The position numbers were made by a program, and so were the translations under genes. From Lachnospiraceae bacterium (lineage in GTDB: Bacteria > Bacillota > Clostridia > Lachnospirales > Lachnospiraceae), in contig JAFZDQ010000080.1 in the NCBI GenBank assembly GCA_017561085.1, positions 1 through 37,621 of the forward strand: 37,621 bases of DNA. Reading direction: 5' to 3'. This document shows, piece by piece, positions 1-8,693 of this stretch. The notes beneath the pieces are model-generated. The model saw nothing but the letters and a program-made list of their open reading frames with translations. It was not told the origin of the DNA and searched no databases. Positions within the stretch are counted from its first letter, which is position 1. The number at the start of each line of letters is the position of its first letter.

Positions 1-871
1 CATCAGAGTGCATACGACCCATGGTATCTGTCATACCGTAGGAAGCAGGACCTGCAGCCATATTATCGGGATGAAGTGTACGTCCTGTACCACCACCGGA
101 TGCTACGGAGAAGTACTTCTTGCCCTGTTCGATACATTCTTTCTTGTATGTACCTGCAACGGGATGCTGGAATCTTGTAGGGTTGGTGGAGTTACCGGTA
201 ATGGAAACGTCAACACCTTCTTTGTGCATGATAGCTACACCTTCACAAACATCGTTTGCACCGTAGCAGTTAACTTTTGCACGAAGACCTTCAGAATAAG
301 ATTTACGGAATACTTCCTTAACAGTGTTTGTATAAGGATCATATTCTGTTTCAACGAAAGTAAATCCGTTAATTCTTGCAATAATCTGAGCTGCGTCTTT
401 TCCGAGACCGTTAAGAATAACTCTTAAGGGTTTCTGACGAACCTTGTTAGCCTTTTCAGCGATACCGATAGCACCTTCAGCTGCAGCAAAGGATTCATGA
501 CCTGCTAAGAATGCGAAACATTCTGTTTCTTCTTCAAGAAGCATCTTACCAAGGTTACCATGTCCTAAACCAACCTTACGTGTATCAGCAACGGAACCGG
601 GAATACAGAAAGCCTGAAGACCTTCACCGATTGCTGCAGCAGCATCAGCTGCTCTTCTGCAGTCTTTCTTAATAGCGATTGCTGCACCTGTAATATAAGC
701 CCAGCAAGCGTTTTCGAAGCAGATAGGCTGAATGCCTTTAATCATGTCATAAACATTTAAACCTGCATCTTTTGTAATTTTTTCAGCTTCTTCAAGAGAA
801 GCGATACCATAGCTATTTAATACTGAATTGATTTTCTCAATTCGTCTTTCATATGATTCAAATAATGCCAT
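1..871 (-). CDS. GGGtGRT-family protein, 3' end cut by the window edge
   Basis: The minus-strand reading frame stays open from an ATG at 871 to the window edge, giving 290 codons. The start has a GGAGG at 881-885, nine bases upstream. The product carries GGGTGRT at residues 259-265, the motif that names Pfam family GGGtGRT (PF14057), which has no established function. The rest is a soluble, Ala/Gly-rich protein with several Cys residues (for example in QPICFENAC and KVNCYG) and no membrane segment. Family members are about 330 aa, so roughly 40 residues are missing. It lies 26 bases after the NifU-like scaffold gene and is almost certainly co-transcribed with it. Family membership is firm; biochemical role is unknown. 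Confidence 0.9.
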   Translation of the reverse strand, partial: MALFESYERRIEKINSVLNSYGIASLEEAEKITKDAGLNVYDMIKGIQPICFENACWAYITGAAIAIKKDCRRAADAAAAIGEGLQAFCIPGSVADTRKVGLGHGNLGKMLLEEETECFAFLAGHESFAAAEGAIGIAEKANKVRQKPLRVILNGLGKDAAQIIARINGFTFVETEYDPYTNTVKEVFRKSYSEGLRAKVNCYGANDVCEGVAIMHKEGVDVSITGNSTNPTRFQHPVAGTYKKECIEQGKKYFSVASGGGTGRTLHPDNMAAGPASYGMTDTMGRMHSD

Positions 872-897
872 TATATTTTACCTCCGCTTCTCAACTA

Positions 898-1599
898 TTA
901 AACTTCTTTATCTGTTCTGGGGTCGATAATCTTAACAGCGTCTGCTACTCTACCATACTGTCCGCTTGCTTTTTCCCAAGCTGTGGTAGGATCATCACCC
1001 TTCTTGATGAAGTCTGTCATCTTGCCAAGGCTTACGAACTTGTATCCGATAATCTGGTCATCAGCATCAAGTGCGATACCTGTTACATAACCTTCAGCCA
1101 TTTCAAGGTAACGGGGACCTTTTGCTAAAGTACCGTACATAGTACCAACCTGGGAACGAAGTCCCTTTCCTAAGTCTTCCAGACCTGCACCTACGGGAAG
1201 TCCGTCTTCAGAGAAAGCACTCTGAGTACGTCCGTAAACGATCTGTAAGAATAATTCTCTCATAGCTGTGTTGATTGCATCACATACAAGGTCAGTATTT
1301 AATGCTTCAAGCACTGTTCTTCCGGGTAAGATTTCAGATGCCATAGCAGCTGAATGAGTCATACCGGAACATCCGATAGTTTCAACCAGAGCTTCCTGGA
1401 TGATACCTTCTTTCACATTTAATGTCAGCTTGCAGGCACCCTGCTGAGGTGCACACCAACCGATACCATGTGTAAGACCGGAGATATCCTTAACGTCTTT
1501 TGCTTTTACCCATTTTGCTTCTTCAGGGATAGGTGCACAACCATGGTTAACGCCCTGGGCAACTGTACACATTTCTTCAACTTCTTTTGAATAAATCAT
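898..1599 (-). CDS. NifU/IscU-like iron-sulfur scaffold-type protein paired with GGGtGRT
   Basis: This 233-aa soluble protein resembles the NifU N-terminal/IscU scaffold fold in the segment VETIGCSGMTHSAA through GRTVLEALN (about 72-100). Cysteines at 11, 21, 49, 56, 77 and 105 could serve as cluster ligands. C49 and C77 have roughly the spacing of the first two IscU ligands, but the third ligand is not clear. The start at 1599 (MIYSKEV) is chosen because AAAGGAG lies just upstream; the open frame runs on to 1686 but adds an implausible hydrophobic leader. It is the first gene of a two-gene operon with the GGGtGRT gene. No cysteine desulfurase lies nearby, so a role in housekeeping Fe-S assembly is not supported by context. 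Scaffold function is inference. Confidence 0.8.
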   Translation of the reverse strand: MIYSKEVEEMCTVAQGVNHGCAPIPEEAKWVKAKDVKDISGLTHGIGWCAPQQGACKLTLNVKEGIIQEALVETIGCSGMTHSAAMASEILPGRTVLEALNTDLVCDAINTAMRELFLQIVYGRTQSAFSEDGLPVGAGLEDLGKGLRSQVGTMYGTLAKGPRYLEMAEGYVTGIALDADDQIIGYKFVSLGKMTDFIKKGDDPTTAWEKASGQYGRVADAVKIIDPRTDKEV

Positions 1600-1624
1600 G
1601 TGAAAACTCCTTTCAATTATGTAG

Positions 1625-1653
1625 ATAATATTTATTAACAAAACATAGCACAA
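1625..1653 (-). promoter_or_regulatory. Promoter for the scaffold-GGGtGRT operon
   Basis: On the minus strand, TTGTGC (-35, 1648-1653) and TATTAT (-10, 1625-1630) are separated by 17 bases. They lie about 25 bases upstream of the scaffold start codon. Confidence 0.6.
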
Positions 1654-1725
1654 AAGATTTGTGAATATTTTGTCATAATCGTACATTTTATTTTCTCATA
1701 TCTTTCGATAAAAATCCAGTGTTTT

Positions 1726-2391
1726 TTATATTTTCTCTGCAATTTCACCCTGTTTTTTGTAGATGCAGCCTTCATGGATAACACCACGCACCATGGAGGT
1801 AGGATAAACATTGGAATTTCTGCCGATTACGGTACCGGGATTTAATACGCTGTTACAGCCTACTTCCACATTGTCTCCCAACATGGCGCCAAACTTCTTT
1901 AAGCCGGTTTCAATACGTTCTTCTCCGTCTTTTACCACAACAAGTGTTTTATCGCTCTTAACATTGGAAGTAATACTTCCCGCACCCATATGGGCCTTAA
2001 ATCCCAGGATGCTGTCGCCCACATAATTATAATGAGGCACCTGCACCTTGTTAAAAAGAACCACATTCTTAAGCTCTGTGGAGTTTCCTACAACCGCGCC
2101 CTTGCCCACAATGGCATTTCCTCTGATAAAGGCACAATGTCTTACTTCTGCTTCTTCGTCAATAATCGCAGGGCCGTTAATGTTTGCGGTAGGTGCAACC
2201 TTTGCACTTTTTGCAATCCAAACATTTTCACCAATTTTGGTGAATTTTTCTTCCGGAAGTTTTTCCCCCAGCTTCGTAATAAACCCACTGATTTTGGGAA
2301 GTACTTCCCAGGGATAAGTAGCCCCTTCAAATAATTCACAGGCAATTGTTTCGGATAAATCATATAACTGACTGATTTTACAAGTTTCCAT
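1726..2391 (-). CDS. Left-handed beta-helix (GlmU C-terminal-like) transferase-type protein
   Basis: The 221-aa protein has an N-terminal helical stretch (1-60) followed by hexapeptide repeats typical of left-handed beta-helix acyltransferases, roughly residues 60-205 (for example IGENVWIAKSAKVAPTANI and VGCNSVLNPGTVIGRN). It lacks the N-terminal nucleotidyltransferase domain of GlmU, so although such proteins are often labelled UDP-GlcNAc pyrophosphorylase, only the beta-helix part is present. It may transfer an acyl group to a sugar nucleotide; the substrate cannot be read from the sequence. AAAGGA precedes the ATG at 2391. It is the last gene of the run that begins at argH and follows topB after a 39-base gap holding a small hairpin. 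Confidence 0.8.
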   Translation of the reverse strand: METCKISQLYDLSETIACELFEGATYPWEVLPKISGFITKLGEKLPEEKFTKIGENVWIAKSAKVAPTANINGPAIIDEEAEVRHCAFIRGNAIVGKGAVVGNSTELKNVVLFNKVQVPHYNYVGDSILGFKAHMGAGSITSNVKSDKTLVVVKDGEERIETGLKKFGAMLGDNVEVGCNSVLNPGTVIGRNSNVYPTSMVRGVIHEGCIYKKQGEIAEKI

Positions 2392-2406
2392 ACTGATTCC
2401 TTTCTT

Positions 2407-2424
2407 CTTCCCGCACCCGGGAAG
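2407..2424 (-). other. Intercistronic hairpin between topB and the beta-helix gene
   Basis: A 7-bp perfect stem (CTTCCCG/CGGGAAG) with a 4-base loop lies between the topB stop and the next ribosome binding site. No U-run follows, so it is not a normal intrinsic terminator. An effect on mRNA processing or stability is possible. Confidence 0.4.
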
Positions 2425-2430
2425 TATAAG

Positions 2431-4425
2431 TTAATAATATTTCGAAGTACGTCTGAATTGCTCATTTAACATACTTTGATTGTTCAGCTGTTTTACGATA
2501 TTGGTTCTTCGGCTGACAAAGTCATCCAGTTTCTTCATGTACTCCTCTTCCGTAATGGTACCATCCGCAACCATCGTAAGTCCCTTTTCCCAACTTGCGG
2601 TAAGGGCCGGGTCAAGAAGCGGTTTAATGGAAAATAAGACCACCTCATAGATCATCTCTCCCATTTGTGTGGGGGTAATAATCTGGGTCTTTTTATTTAA
2701 GGATAAATACTTTATATTTACCAGTTTCTTCAGAATTTCCGCGCGTGTTGCACTGGTGCCGATACCGCTGCCCTTAATTTGCGCACGGAGTTCTTCATCT
2801 TCAATAAACTGTCCGGCATTTTCCATGGCAAGAATCATGGTACCGGAGTTATATCGTTTGGGCGGACTGGTTTCCCCTTCTTTAATGGTAAATTCCTTTA
2901 CGGATACCACATCCCCCTTTTTCAGGGCATTTACTTTATCCAGATATTCTTTATCGAATCCGGCTTCTTCTTCCGATTCCGCATTCTCTTCTTCCTTCTT
3001 TTTCTTAGCAAAGGAAAAGGCCGAAACCTTTAAATAGCCTTCTTCCTCAAGCACTTTAAAGTTTGCATGGAATGTCTCCGTATCTTTTAAAACCGTCAAA
3101 CCGATTTTACGGTAAATAGCAGGTGGATAAAAAATGCTTAAGAATCTTCGCACAATGATTTCATACACCTTAGCAGCCGTAGGATTTAGATTTTTCAAAT
3201 TGGAAAGTCCCTGTCCCGTGGGGATAATCGCATAATGGTCCGTTATCTGCTTGTCATTCACATATCGTGTTTTTGCGATACCTTTATAACTTCCGTTTTG
3301 TAAAATAGCATTGGCAAATTCAGAAGTTAGCGGATAGGTAGTTAATCCTTTGATATTCTTATAAATTTCTTTGGAAACGGCGGTAGATAACACTCTTGCA
3401 TCCGTTCTGGGATAGGTGGTCATCTTCTTTTCATATAATTCCTGGGCGATACGAAGCGTTTCATCAGGACTTATTTTAAAGTATTTGGCACAATCATTTT
3501 GTAATTCCGCCAAATTGTATAAAAGAGGCGCGTTTTTCGTCTCCTTTTTCTTTTCTATCGCTTCAATAACAGCATCACCGGGAGTTTCCGTCAAAAATGC
3601 TATCATTTCTTCTGATGTTTTCCGCTCTTTAAACCCGTTTTCTTTGTACAAAAGCGGTGAATTAAAGTATTTGGAACGCTCATTCACCTTCCATTCACAT
3701 TCCAAATCACATTCTTTTGAACTGCCCTGCATAAACACACGGTAAAAGGGAGTTTTCACGAATTCCCTGATTTCCCTTTCCCGTTTTACCACCATGCCAA
3801 GGACACAGGTCATAACACGGCCAACAGAAACCACGGCCCTGTCTGTATTTAAATAATTCTTGATACCATAACCGTATTTCAGGGTCAAAACTCTGGAAAA
3901 GTTAATACCCATCAGATAATCTTCTTTGGCACGAAGATAGGCTGCGGAGCTTAAATTATCGTATGCTGATAAATCTTTTGCTTCTCTGATTCCGCGCAGG
4001 ATTTCTTCTTCTGTCTGGGAATCAATCCAAACCCTTTTTCTGACTTTTCCCGTTACGCCGGCCTGCTGTTCTACCAAACGGTAAATGTATTCTCCTTCCC
4101 GTCCCGAGTCGGTACACACGTAAATCACATCTACATCTTCCCGGTTTAACAGCCCGCTTACAATCTGAAACTGTTTTTTTACGTTTTCAATCACTTCATA
4201 ACGGAATTTTTCAGGGATAAACGGAATGGTTTCCAATGACCACCGTTTGTATTTTTCATCATAGGCTTCCGGATAGCTCATGGTAACCAAATGTCCTACG
4301 CACCAGGTAACAATTGCTTCACCGGATTCCATATAGCCGTCTTTATTGCTTGTATTTAGTTGTAATGCTTTTGCAAATTCCCTGGCAACGCTGGGTTTCT
4401 CTGCAATATATAAACTTTTGCCCAT
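2431..4425 (-). CDS. topB: DNA topoisomerase III (type IA)
   Basis: This 664-aa enzyme breaks and rejoins single DNA strands to relax or decatenate DNA in the cytoplasm. The TOPRIM domain is at the N-terminus, with the AEKPS motif (8-12) and the acidic DSGREGE motif (106-112). The active-site tyrosine is Y338 in TTYPRTD. The family GIGTSATRAEI motif appears later. There is no Cys-rich zinc-finger tail, and the protein ends shortly after the core, as in many Firmicute TopB. The start codon overlaps the upstream ATPase stop in a TAATG arrangement, so translation is probably coupled. This is likely an accessory enzyme beside a TopA encoded elsewhere. Confidence 0.95.
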   Translation of the reverse strand: MGKSLYIAEKPSVAREFAKALQLNTSNKDGYMESGEAIVTWCVGHLVTMSYPEAYDEKYKRWSLETIPFIPEKFRYEVIENVKKQFQIVSGLLNREDVDVIYVCTDSGREGEYIYRLVEQQAGVTGKVRKRVWIDSQTEEEILRGIREAKDLSAYDNLSSAAYLRAKEDYLMGINFSRVLTLKYGYGIKNYLNTDRAVVSVGRVMTCVLGMVVKREREIREFVKTPFYRVFMQGSSKECDLECEWKVNERSKYFNSPLLYKENGFKERKTSEEMIAFLTETPGDAVIEAIEKKKETKNAPLLYNLAELQNDCAKYFKISPDETLRIAQELYEKKMTTYPRTDARVLSTAVSKEIYKNIKGLTTYPLTSEFANAILQNGSYKGIAKTRYVNDKQITDHYAIIPTGQGLSNLKNLNPTAAKVYEIIVRRFLSIFYPPAIYRKIGLTVLKDTETFHANFKVLEEEGYLKVSAFSFAKKKKEEENAESEEEAGFDKEYLDKVNALKKGDVVSVKEFTIKEGETSPPKRYNSGTMILAMENAGQFIEDEELRAQIKGSGIGTSATRAEILKKLVNIKYLSLNKKTQIITPTQMGEMIYEVVLFSIKPLLDPALTASWEKGLTMVADGTITEEEYMKKLDDFVSRRTNIVKQLNNQSMLNEQFRRTSKYY

Positions 4426-5783
4426 TACATATCATCCATGGTAATTAATTTTAATTCAGGTTTCATCTTTGCTTCCAGGGTGATTTTTTCATCAAATCTT
4501 CCAACAGAAAACAAATATACATAATCAGCTCTTAATTTGGCTTTTTCCGCACAGAATAAGAGCCATTCATAGTCTTCATAAGGCATAATCGGCTTTTCAA
4601 AATTACATAAACCGATGATGGTTTTTCCTTCTTCCGACTGTGCAATGATATCGATATTACCAAACTTACCGACCCATTCGCCGAACCGTTCTACTTCAAA
4701 AGGCAATTTGCCAATCCGGTTCCAATGTTCCATCCGCTGGGTACATACCGTTTTAAAATATTTTTCTACATAACTTTTAAAATACGGACCGATAAATTCC
4801 TCATAAAAGGCTACACTGTCCATAGACTCCAAAAAACTCAAATTAGGATAAATAAAAGTGAAATAAAAATGCACAAAATGATTGCTTATCCGGTAAATAC
4901 CCTTTTGCGTATTGGCTTTTCCTTCCGTATCGTAAGAAAATACTTTTTCTACCAATTCAAGTTCCATCAGATTCTTAATATATACACTGATTTTCGCCCT
5001 GGAAAAACCGGTATGAAGATGGAGATCGTTTAATTTGTGCATTCCTTCTGCAAGAGAGGCTAAAATTGTATTGTATACATTGGTTTCACGGAGTTCCTCC
5101 TTCACCATATGTTCCGCCTCTTCATACAAATAGGTACCGCGCGATAAAATAGCGTCACAAATGTTGGCTTTCAGACTCTTCTTGTCATTAAACTGCCTCC
5201 ACAGACCGGGCTTTCCGCCAAGTACGGCATAGGCTTCAATGCATTTTTCCATATCAAAACCCGGGAAATAATCCATCATGACTTCAAAATCCAGTTCTTT
5301 GATTTTTAAAAGTCCGGAAAGTTCATAAGCCGCATGTCCCAATCGGTTTACCATACTGTTTTCCACAAAACCTACGGAAGAACTAAGCAGGATAACCATC
5401 ACAGGCATTGTACGCGTATCATCATGTAAAAACGCAATCAAATCCTCCACGAAATGCTCAGATGTCTTTAGTATATGCTGGAACTCGTCAATAACAATCA
5501 CCTTTTTATCCGTGGCATTTTGCATCATACTACGGAAAATATCCTCGAAAGTCGGATATTTATTAAGGCTTTTATCCTGAAGCTGTCTGCCCCATAAATA
5601 AAGCTGCTCCCGTTCATCTGCACTGGCGGCTTTATAATAGGCATATTCCTTGTCTTTCGTAAATTCAGAAAGAAGCGCAGTTTTACCGACATTCTTCTCC
5701 CCATAAACAACAATCAGTTCATCTTCGTCACGATCAAAAAACGTATTTAAATATTTCAGTTCACTTGAACGTCCCAAAATCAT
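4425..5783 (-). CDS. AAA-type ATPase with archaeal ATPase and DUF234-like C-terminal domains
   Basis: The 452-aa protein begins ILGRSSELKYL, typical of the archaeal-ATPase family (PF01637). Walker A is GEKNVGKT (28-35) and Walker B is VIVIDEF (95-101). A helical winged-helix-like region follows (about 250-300, HTGFSRAKISVYIKNLMELELVEK), then a C-terminal region like DUF234 with a nuclease-like pattern (FGNIDIIAQSEEGKTIIGLC). Such proteins are common but have no agreed function. The ATG at 5783 is chosen because GGGG lies 7 bases upstream; an in-frame GTG at 5801 would overlap the previous gene. It sits 4 bases after the EAL gene and overlaps topB by one base. A DNA-related role is suggested only by the topB coupling. 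Confidence 0.82.
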   Translation of the reverse strand: MILGRSSELKYLNTFFDRDEDELIVVYGEKNVGKTALLSEFTKDKEYAYYKAASADEREQLYLWGRQLQDKSLNKYPTFEDIFRSMMQNATDKKVIVIDEFQHILKTSEHFVEDLIAFLHDDTRTMPVMVILLSSSVGFVENSMVNRLGHAAYELSGLLKIKELDFEVMMDYFPGFDMEKCIEAYAVLGGKPGLWRQFNDKKSLKANICDAILSRGTYLYEEAEHMVKEELRETNVYNTILASLAEGMHKLNDLHLHTGFSRAKISVYIKNLMELELVEKVFSYDTEGKANTQKGIYRISNHFVHFYFTFIYPNLSFLESMDSVAFYEEFIGPYFKSYVEKYFKTVCTQRMEHWNRIGKLPFEVERFGEWVGKFGNIDIIAQSEEGKTIIGLCNFEKPIMPYEDYEWLLFCAEKAKLRADYVYLFSVGRFDEKITLEAKMKPELKLITMDDM

Positions 5784-5787
5784 ACTG

Positions 5788-7515
5788 TTACCCCACAACA
5801 CTGTCCAACAATTTCTTGGTATCCTCTACGGAAAGCGGTTTCCCAAGCAAAAAGCCCTGGATACAATCGCATCCGATTTCTTTTAAATATTCTAACTGTT
5901 CCTTGGTTTCCACGCCCTCCGCAATGGTCTCATGGCCCAATTTTTTTACCATATAAACGATGGAATCCATGATGATTTTCGCGTTTCTGTCAGAAAGCAT
6001 GGTACTGATGAAGCTTTTATCAATCTTTAAAGTATCGATTGGCAAATCCACCAAATAAGAAAGGGAGGAATAACCTGTACCGAAATCATCTAAGGAAATC
6101 CTGATACCATATTCCCTGAGAACAGCCATTTTTTCCGTAATTTCTTTAAAATTCTCTATCAGTACACTTTCTGTTATTTCAAGTTCAATTTCAGCAGGAT
6201 CCACTTCATACTTCTTAATGATATTCAGAAGGGAATCTACAAAATCATCCCGTCTGCACTGGATAGCAGAAATATTCATGGATAAAACAAACGGTTTATG
6301 ATACTCTTCTTTCCATTTAGCAAAATTACGGATACTCTCTTCCATTACAAAGTTTCCGATGGGAATAATCGTACCGTTTTTCTCTGCAATGGGAATAAAT
6401 ACAGTCGGACTTATCATTCTTCCGTCTGTATCACGCCATCTGATGAGGGCCTCAAAGCCTCTAAGACGGTTACCGTCCAAATAATATTGCGGCTGAAAAT
6501 GCATGGTAAAATTCTGATTAAAAACCGCTTCTTTTAATTTGTTTTCAATGGTTACATTCTGTAAAAAATCATTGAGAATCGGCGCATCAAAATACTTAAT
6601 AGCATTCTTCCCTTCGCCTTTGGCTTTAAACATAACAATTTCGGCACAATTAATTAACTCAAGTGTATTTAAAGCGGCTTCCGGATACTCTGCTACCCCG
6701 ACACTGACGGAAATCATTACATCTTCACCGGTGCTTAACCGAAGCGGCGATTTTAACCTCTCGTTAATCTTTCGATAGATGGATTCGACGCTGCGGCTTC
6801 CAAAGGGATCATAAATCGCTATACAATATATATCTGCATTAAAATGGGAAACCACAACATTATCATTCTGAAATCCGGACAAAAATTGTCCGAACAGCTG
6901 TACAATCTCATCTCCGATTAATAACCCGAGGCCGTCATTAATCTTTTTGAAATCGTCGATATCTATAAACATAACCGAAACTACGGTATTTTCTTCTTTT
7001 GCTTTTTCTACATAGTCTACCAATAATCTGACAAAATAATTACGGTTATAAAGTCCAGTCAGAATATCATAATAAGCCATATAGGTCAGGTCATCATTTT
7101 GTTTTTTCAATTTGGATATATCTTTAAAACGGACAATTTTATCCGTAGGACGGTTCATTTCTTCACAGACGATGGTAACTTCACATTCTACCCAGGTTTT
7201 TTTATCCTTCAGAAGGATAATTCCGTTACCAGAAGAAAGGTTATTTTTTTCCAATAATAATAAATCACGCAGAGTCAACATATATTTTTCCTCTACCTGA
7301 TCATATAATTTGCTAATATCGCAGATATCCCTAATTTCCACATCAGGAAAATAGAAATTCCAGTTAGCCAGTGTTTTTACATAATTTGCTTTCAAATTCA
7401 CATACAAAAAAGCGCTGTTTGACGTATCACAAATCATACGAAGCATTCGTTCGTCATTTGTTAGACGCTGATTCATTGCGTTTAGTAAATCTACCTGATA
7501 ACGTAACTCCTCCAT
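5788..7515 (-). CDS. GGDEF/EAL protein: probable cyclic-di-GMP phosphodiesterase
   Basis: The 575-aa protein has a PAS-like N-terminal sensor region (about 25-135), a GGDEF domain (about 145-310) and an EAL domain (about 325-570). The GGDEF signature is replaced by NADIY (226-230), so cyclase activity is unlikely. The EAL domain keeps the expected catalytic set: EALIRW (355-360), N414, E446, DDFGTGYSS (476-484), K500, E533 and Q553 in QGFLLGKP. It should therefore hydrolyse c-di-GMP, with the degenerate GGDEF perhaps binding GTP as a regulator. No transmembrane segment is evident, so the sensor is probably cytoplasmic. The start is preceded by GGAAGG. It lies between asd and the ATPase in one transcriptional direction. 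Confidence 0.92.
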   Translation of the reverse strand: MEELRYQVDLLNAMNQRLTNDERMLRMICDTSNSAFLYVNLKANYVKTLANWNFYFPDVEIRDICDISKLYDQVEEKYMLTLRDLLLLEKNNLSSGNGIILLKDKKTWVECEVTIVCEEMNRPTDKIVRFKDISKLKKQNDDLTYMAYYDILTGLYNRNYFVRLLVDYVEKAKEENTVVSVMFIDIDDFKKINDGLGLLIGDEIVQLFGQFLSGFQNDNVVVSHFNADIYCIAIYDPFGSRSVESIYRKINERLKSPLRLSTGEDVMISVSVGVAEYPEAALNTLELINCAEIVMFKAKGEGKNAIKYFDAPILNDFLQNVTIENKLKEAVFNQNFTMHFQPQYYLDGNRLRGFEALIRWRDTDGRMISPTVFIPIAEKNGTIIPIGNFVMEESIRNFAKWKEEYHKPFVLSMNISAIQCRRDDFVDSLLNIIKKYEVDPAEIELEITESVLIENFKEITEKMAVLREYGIRISLDDFGTGYSSLSYLVDLPIDTLKIDKSFISTMLSDRNAKIIMDSIVYMVKKLGHETIAEGVETKEQLEYLKEIGCDCIQGFLLGKPLSVEDTKKLLDSVVG

Positions 7516-7542
7516 ACAGTCTACCTTCCGTTTCTTCCATAG

Positions 7543-7562
7543 GCGGCGGGTTATCCCGCCGC
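7543..7562 (-). other. GC-rich intercistronic hairpin between asd and the EAL gene
   Basis: A perfect 8-bp stem (GCGGCGGG/CCCGCCGC) closes a 4-base loop, 19 bases after the asd stop codon and 27 bases before the next start. There is no U-run on the minus strand. It could be a weak or factor-dependent terminator, or an mRNA-stability element that sets downstream expression. Confidence 0.5.
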
Positions 7563-7581
7563 TTACAGAATGAATTTACAT

Positions 7582-8667
7582 TTATTTCTTTGTGATATAT
7601 CCCTGTGCTTTTAATAATTCTGCACAAAGAACGGCACCACCTGCCGCACCACGAACGGTATTGTGGGAAAGACCAACAAATTTCCAGTCATATACGGAAT
7701 CTTCTCTGATACGTCCTACACTTACGCCCATACCGTTTTCATAATCAACATCCAGTTTAACCTGAGGTCTGTTATCCTCTTCCAGATACTGGATAAACTG
7801 CTTGGGAGCGCTGGGAAGCTCAAGTTCCTGAGGTACACCCTTAAAGTTAACCAATTTTTCAATTAATTGTTCTTTGGTAGGCTGCTTTTTAAACTTAACA
7901 AAAACAGCTGCAGTATGTCCGTTTAATACAGGTACACGGATACACTGGCAGGTAATTACGGGTGAAGTTGCAGGCTTGATAACGCCGTCTACAATCTCGC
8001 CCCAGATACGTAAGGGTTCTTTTTCACTCTTTTCTTCTTCACCACCAATGTAAGGAATGATATTTTCAACCATTTCGGGCCAATCTTTAAAGGTTTTTCC
8101 TGCACCGGAAATTGCCTGATATGTAGTTGCAACTACTTCGTAGGGCTCGAATTCTTTCCATGCAGTTAAAACAGGCGCATAGCTCTGGATAGAACAGTTG
8201 GGTTTTACCGCTACGAAACCTCTTGTTGTACCAAGTCTCTTTTTCTGGAAATCAATTACTTTCATGTGATCGGGGTTAATCTCCGGAACAACCATGGGAA
8301 CGTCAGGAGTCCAACGATGTGCAGAGTTATTGGAAACTACGGGAGTTTCGGTTTTTGCATAGTCTTCTTCAATTTTCTTAATTTCTTCTTTGGTCATGTC
8401 AACGGCACTGAATACGAAATCAACTTCAGCTGCTACCTTTTCCACTTCATTGACATTCATAACAACAATATCTCTTACCGCTTCAGGCATGGGTGTTGTC
8501 ATTTTCCATCTGTCGCCTACTGCTTCTGCATATGTCTTTCCTGCAGAACGGGGACTTGCAGCAATTGTTGTTACTTCGAACCAGGGATGATTTTCAAGAA
8601 GAGAGATAAATCTCTGTCCAACCATACCGGTTCCGCCTAAAATACCTACTTTTAACTTTTCATTCAT
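7582..8667 (-). CDS. asd: Aspartate-semialdehyde dehydrogenase (archaeal/fungal type)
   Basis: This 361-aa cytoplasmic enzyme reduces aspartyl phosphate to aspartate semialdehyde with NADPH, the branch point to lysine/diaminopimelate, threonine and methionine. The N-terminal Rossmann motif is GGTGMVGQ (11-18). The catalytic cysteine is C158 in KPNCSIQ, and a conserved His lies in VPVLNGHTAAV. Length and motifs match the archaeal/fungal branch rather than the E. coli-type enzyme. The start at 8667 follows GAGGAG. It lies 26 bases after argH and is probably co-transcribed from the argH promoter. Confidence 0.96.
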   Translation of the reverse strand: MNEKLKVGILGGTGMVGQRFISLLENHPWFEVTTIAASPRSAGKTYAEAVGDRWKMTTPMPEAVRDIVVMNVNEVEKVAAEVDFVFSAVDMTKEEIKKIEEDYAKTETPVVSNNSAHRWTPDVPMVVPEINPDHMKVIDFQKKRLGTTRGFVAVKPNCSIQSYAPVLTAWKEFEPYEVVATTYQAISGAGKTFKDWPEMVENIIPYIGGEEEKSEKEPLRIWGEIVDGVIKPATSPVITCQCIRVPVLNGHTAAVFVKFKKQPTKEQLIEKLVNFKGVPQELELPSAPKQFIQYLEEDNRPQVKLDVDYENGMGVSVGRIREDSVYDWKFVGLSHNTVRGAAGGAVLCAELLKAQGYITKK

Positions 8668-8693
8668 TTTTCATATCTCCTCATATATATTTT

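Noticed and set aside
8-427. Plus-strand open frame of 139 aa opposite the GGGtGRT gene
   Set aside because: The minus strand encodes a recognised family with a ribosome site; the plus frame has none and is Cys-rich shadow sequence.
1600-1686. N-terminal extension of the scaffold gene
   Set aside because: It would place the promoter boxes inside the gene and lacks a ribosome site; MIYSKEV at 1599 has AAAGGAG.
1708-1729. ATAAAAA/TTTTTAT stem after the beta-helix gene
   Set aside because: The stem is only A-T pairs and overlaps the stop codon; too weak to call a terminator.
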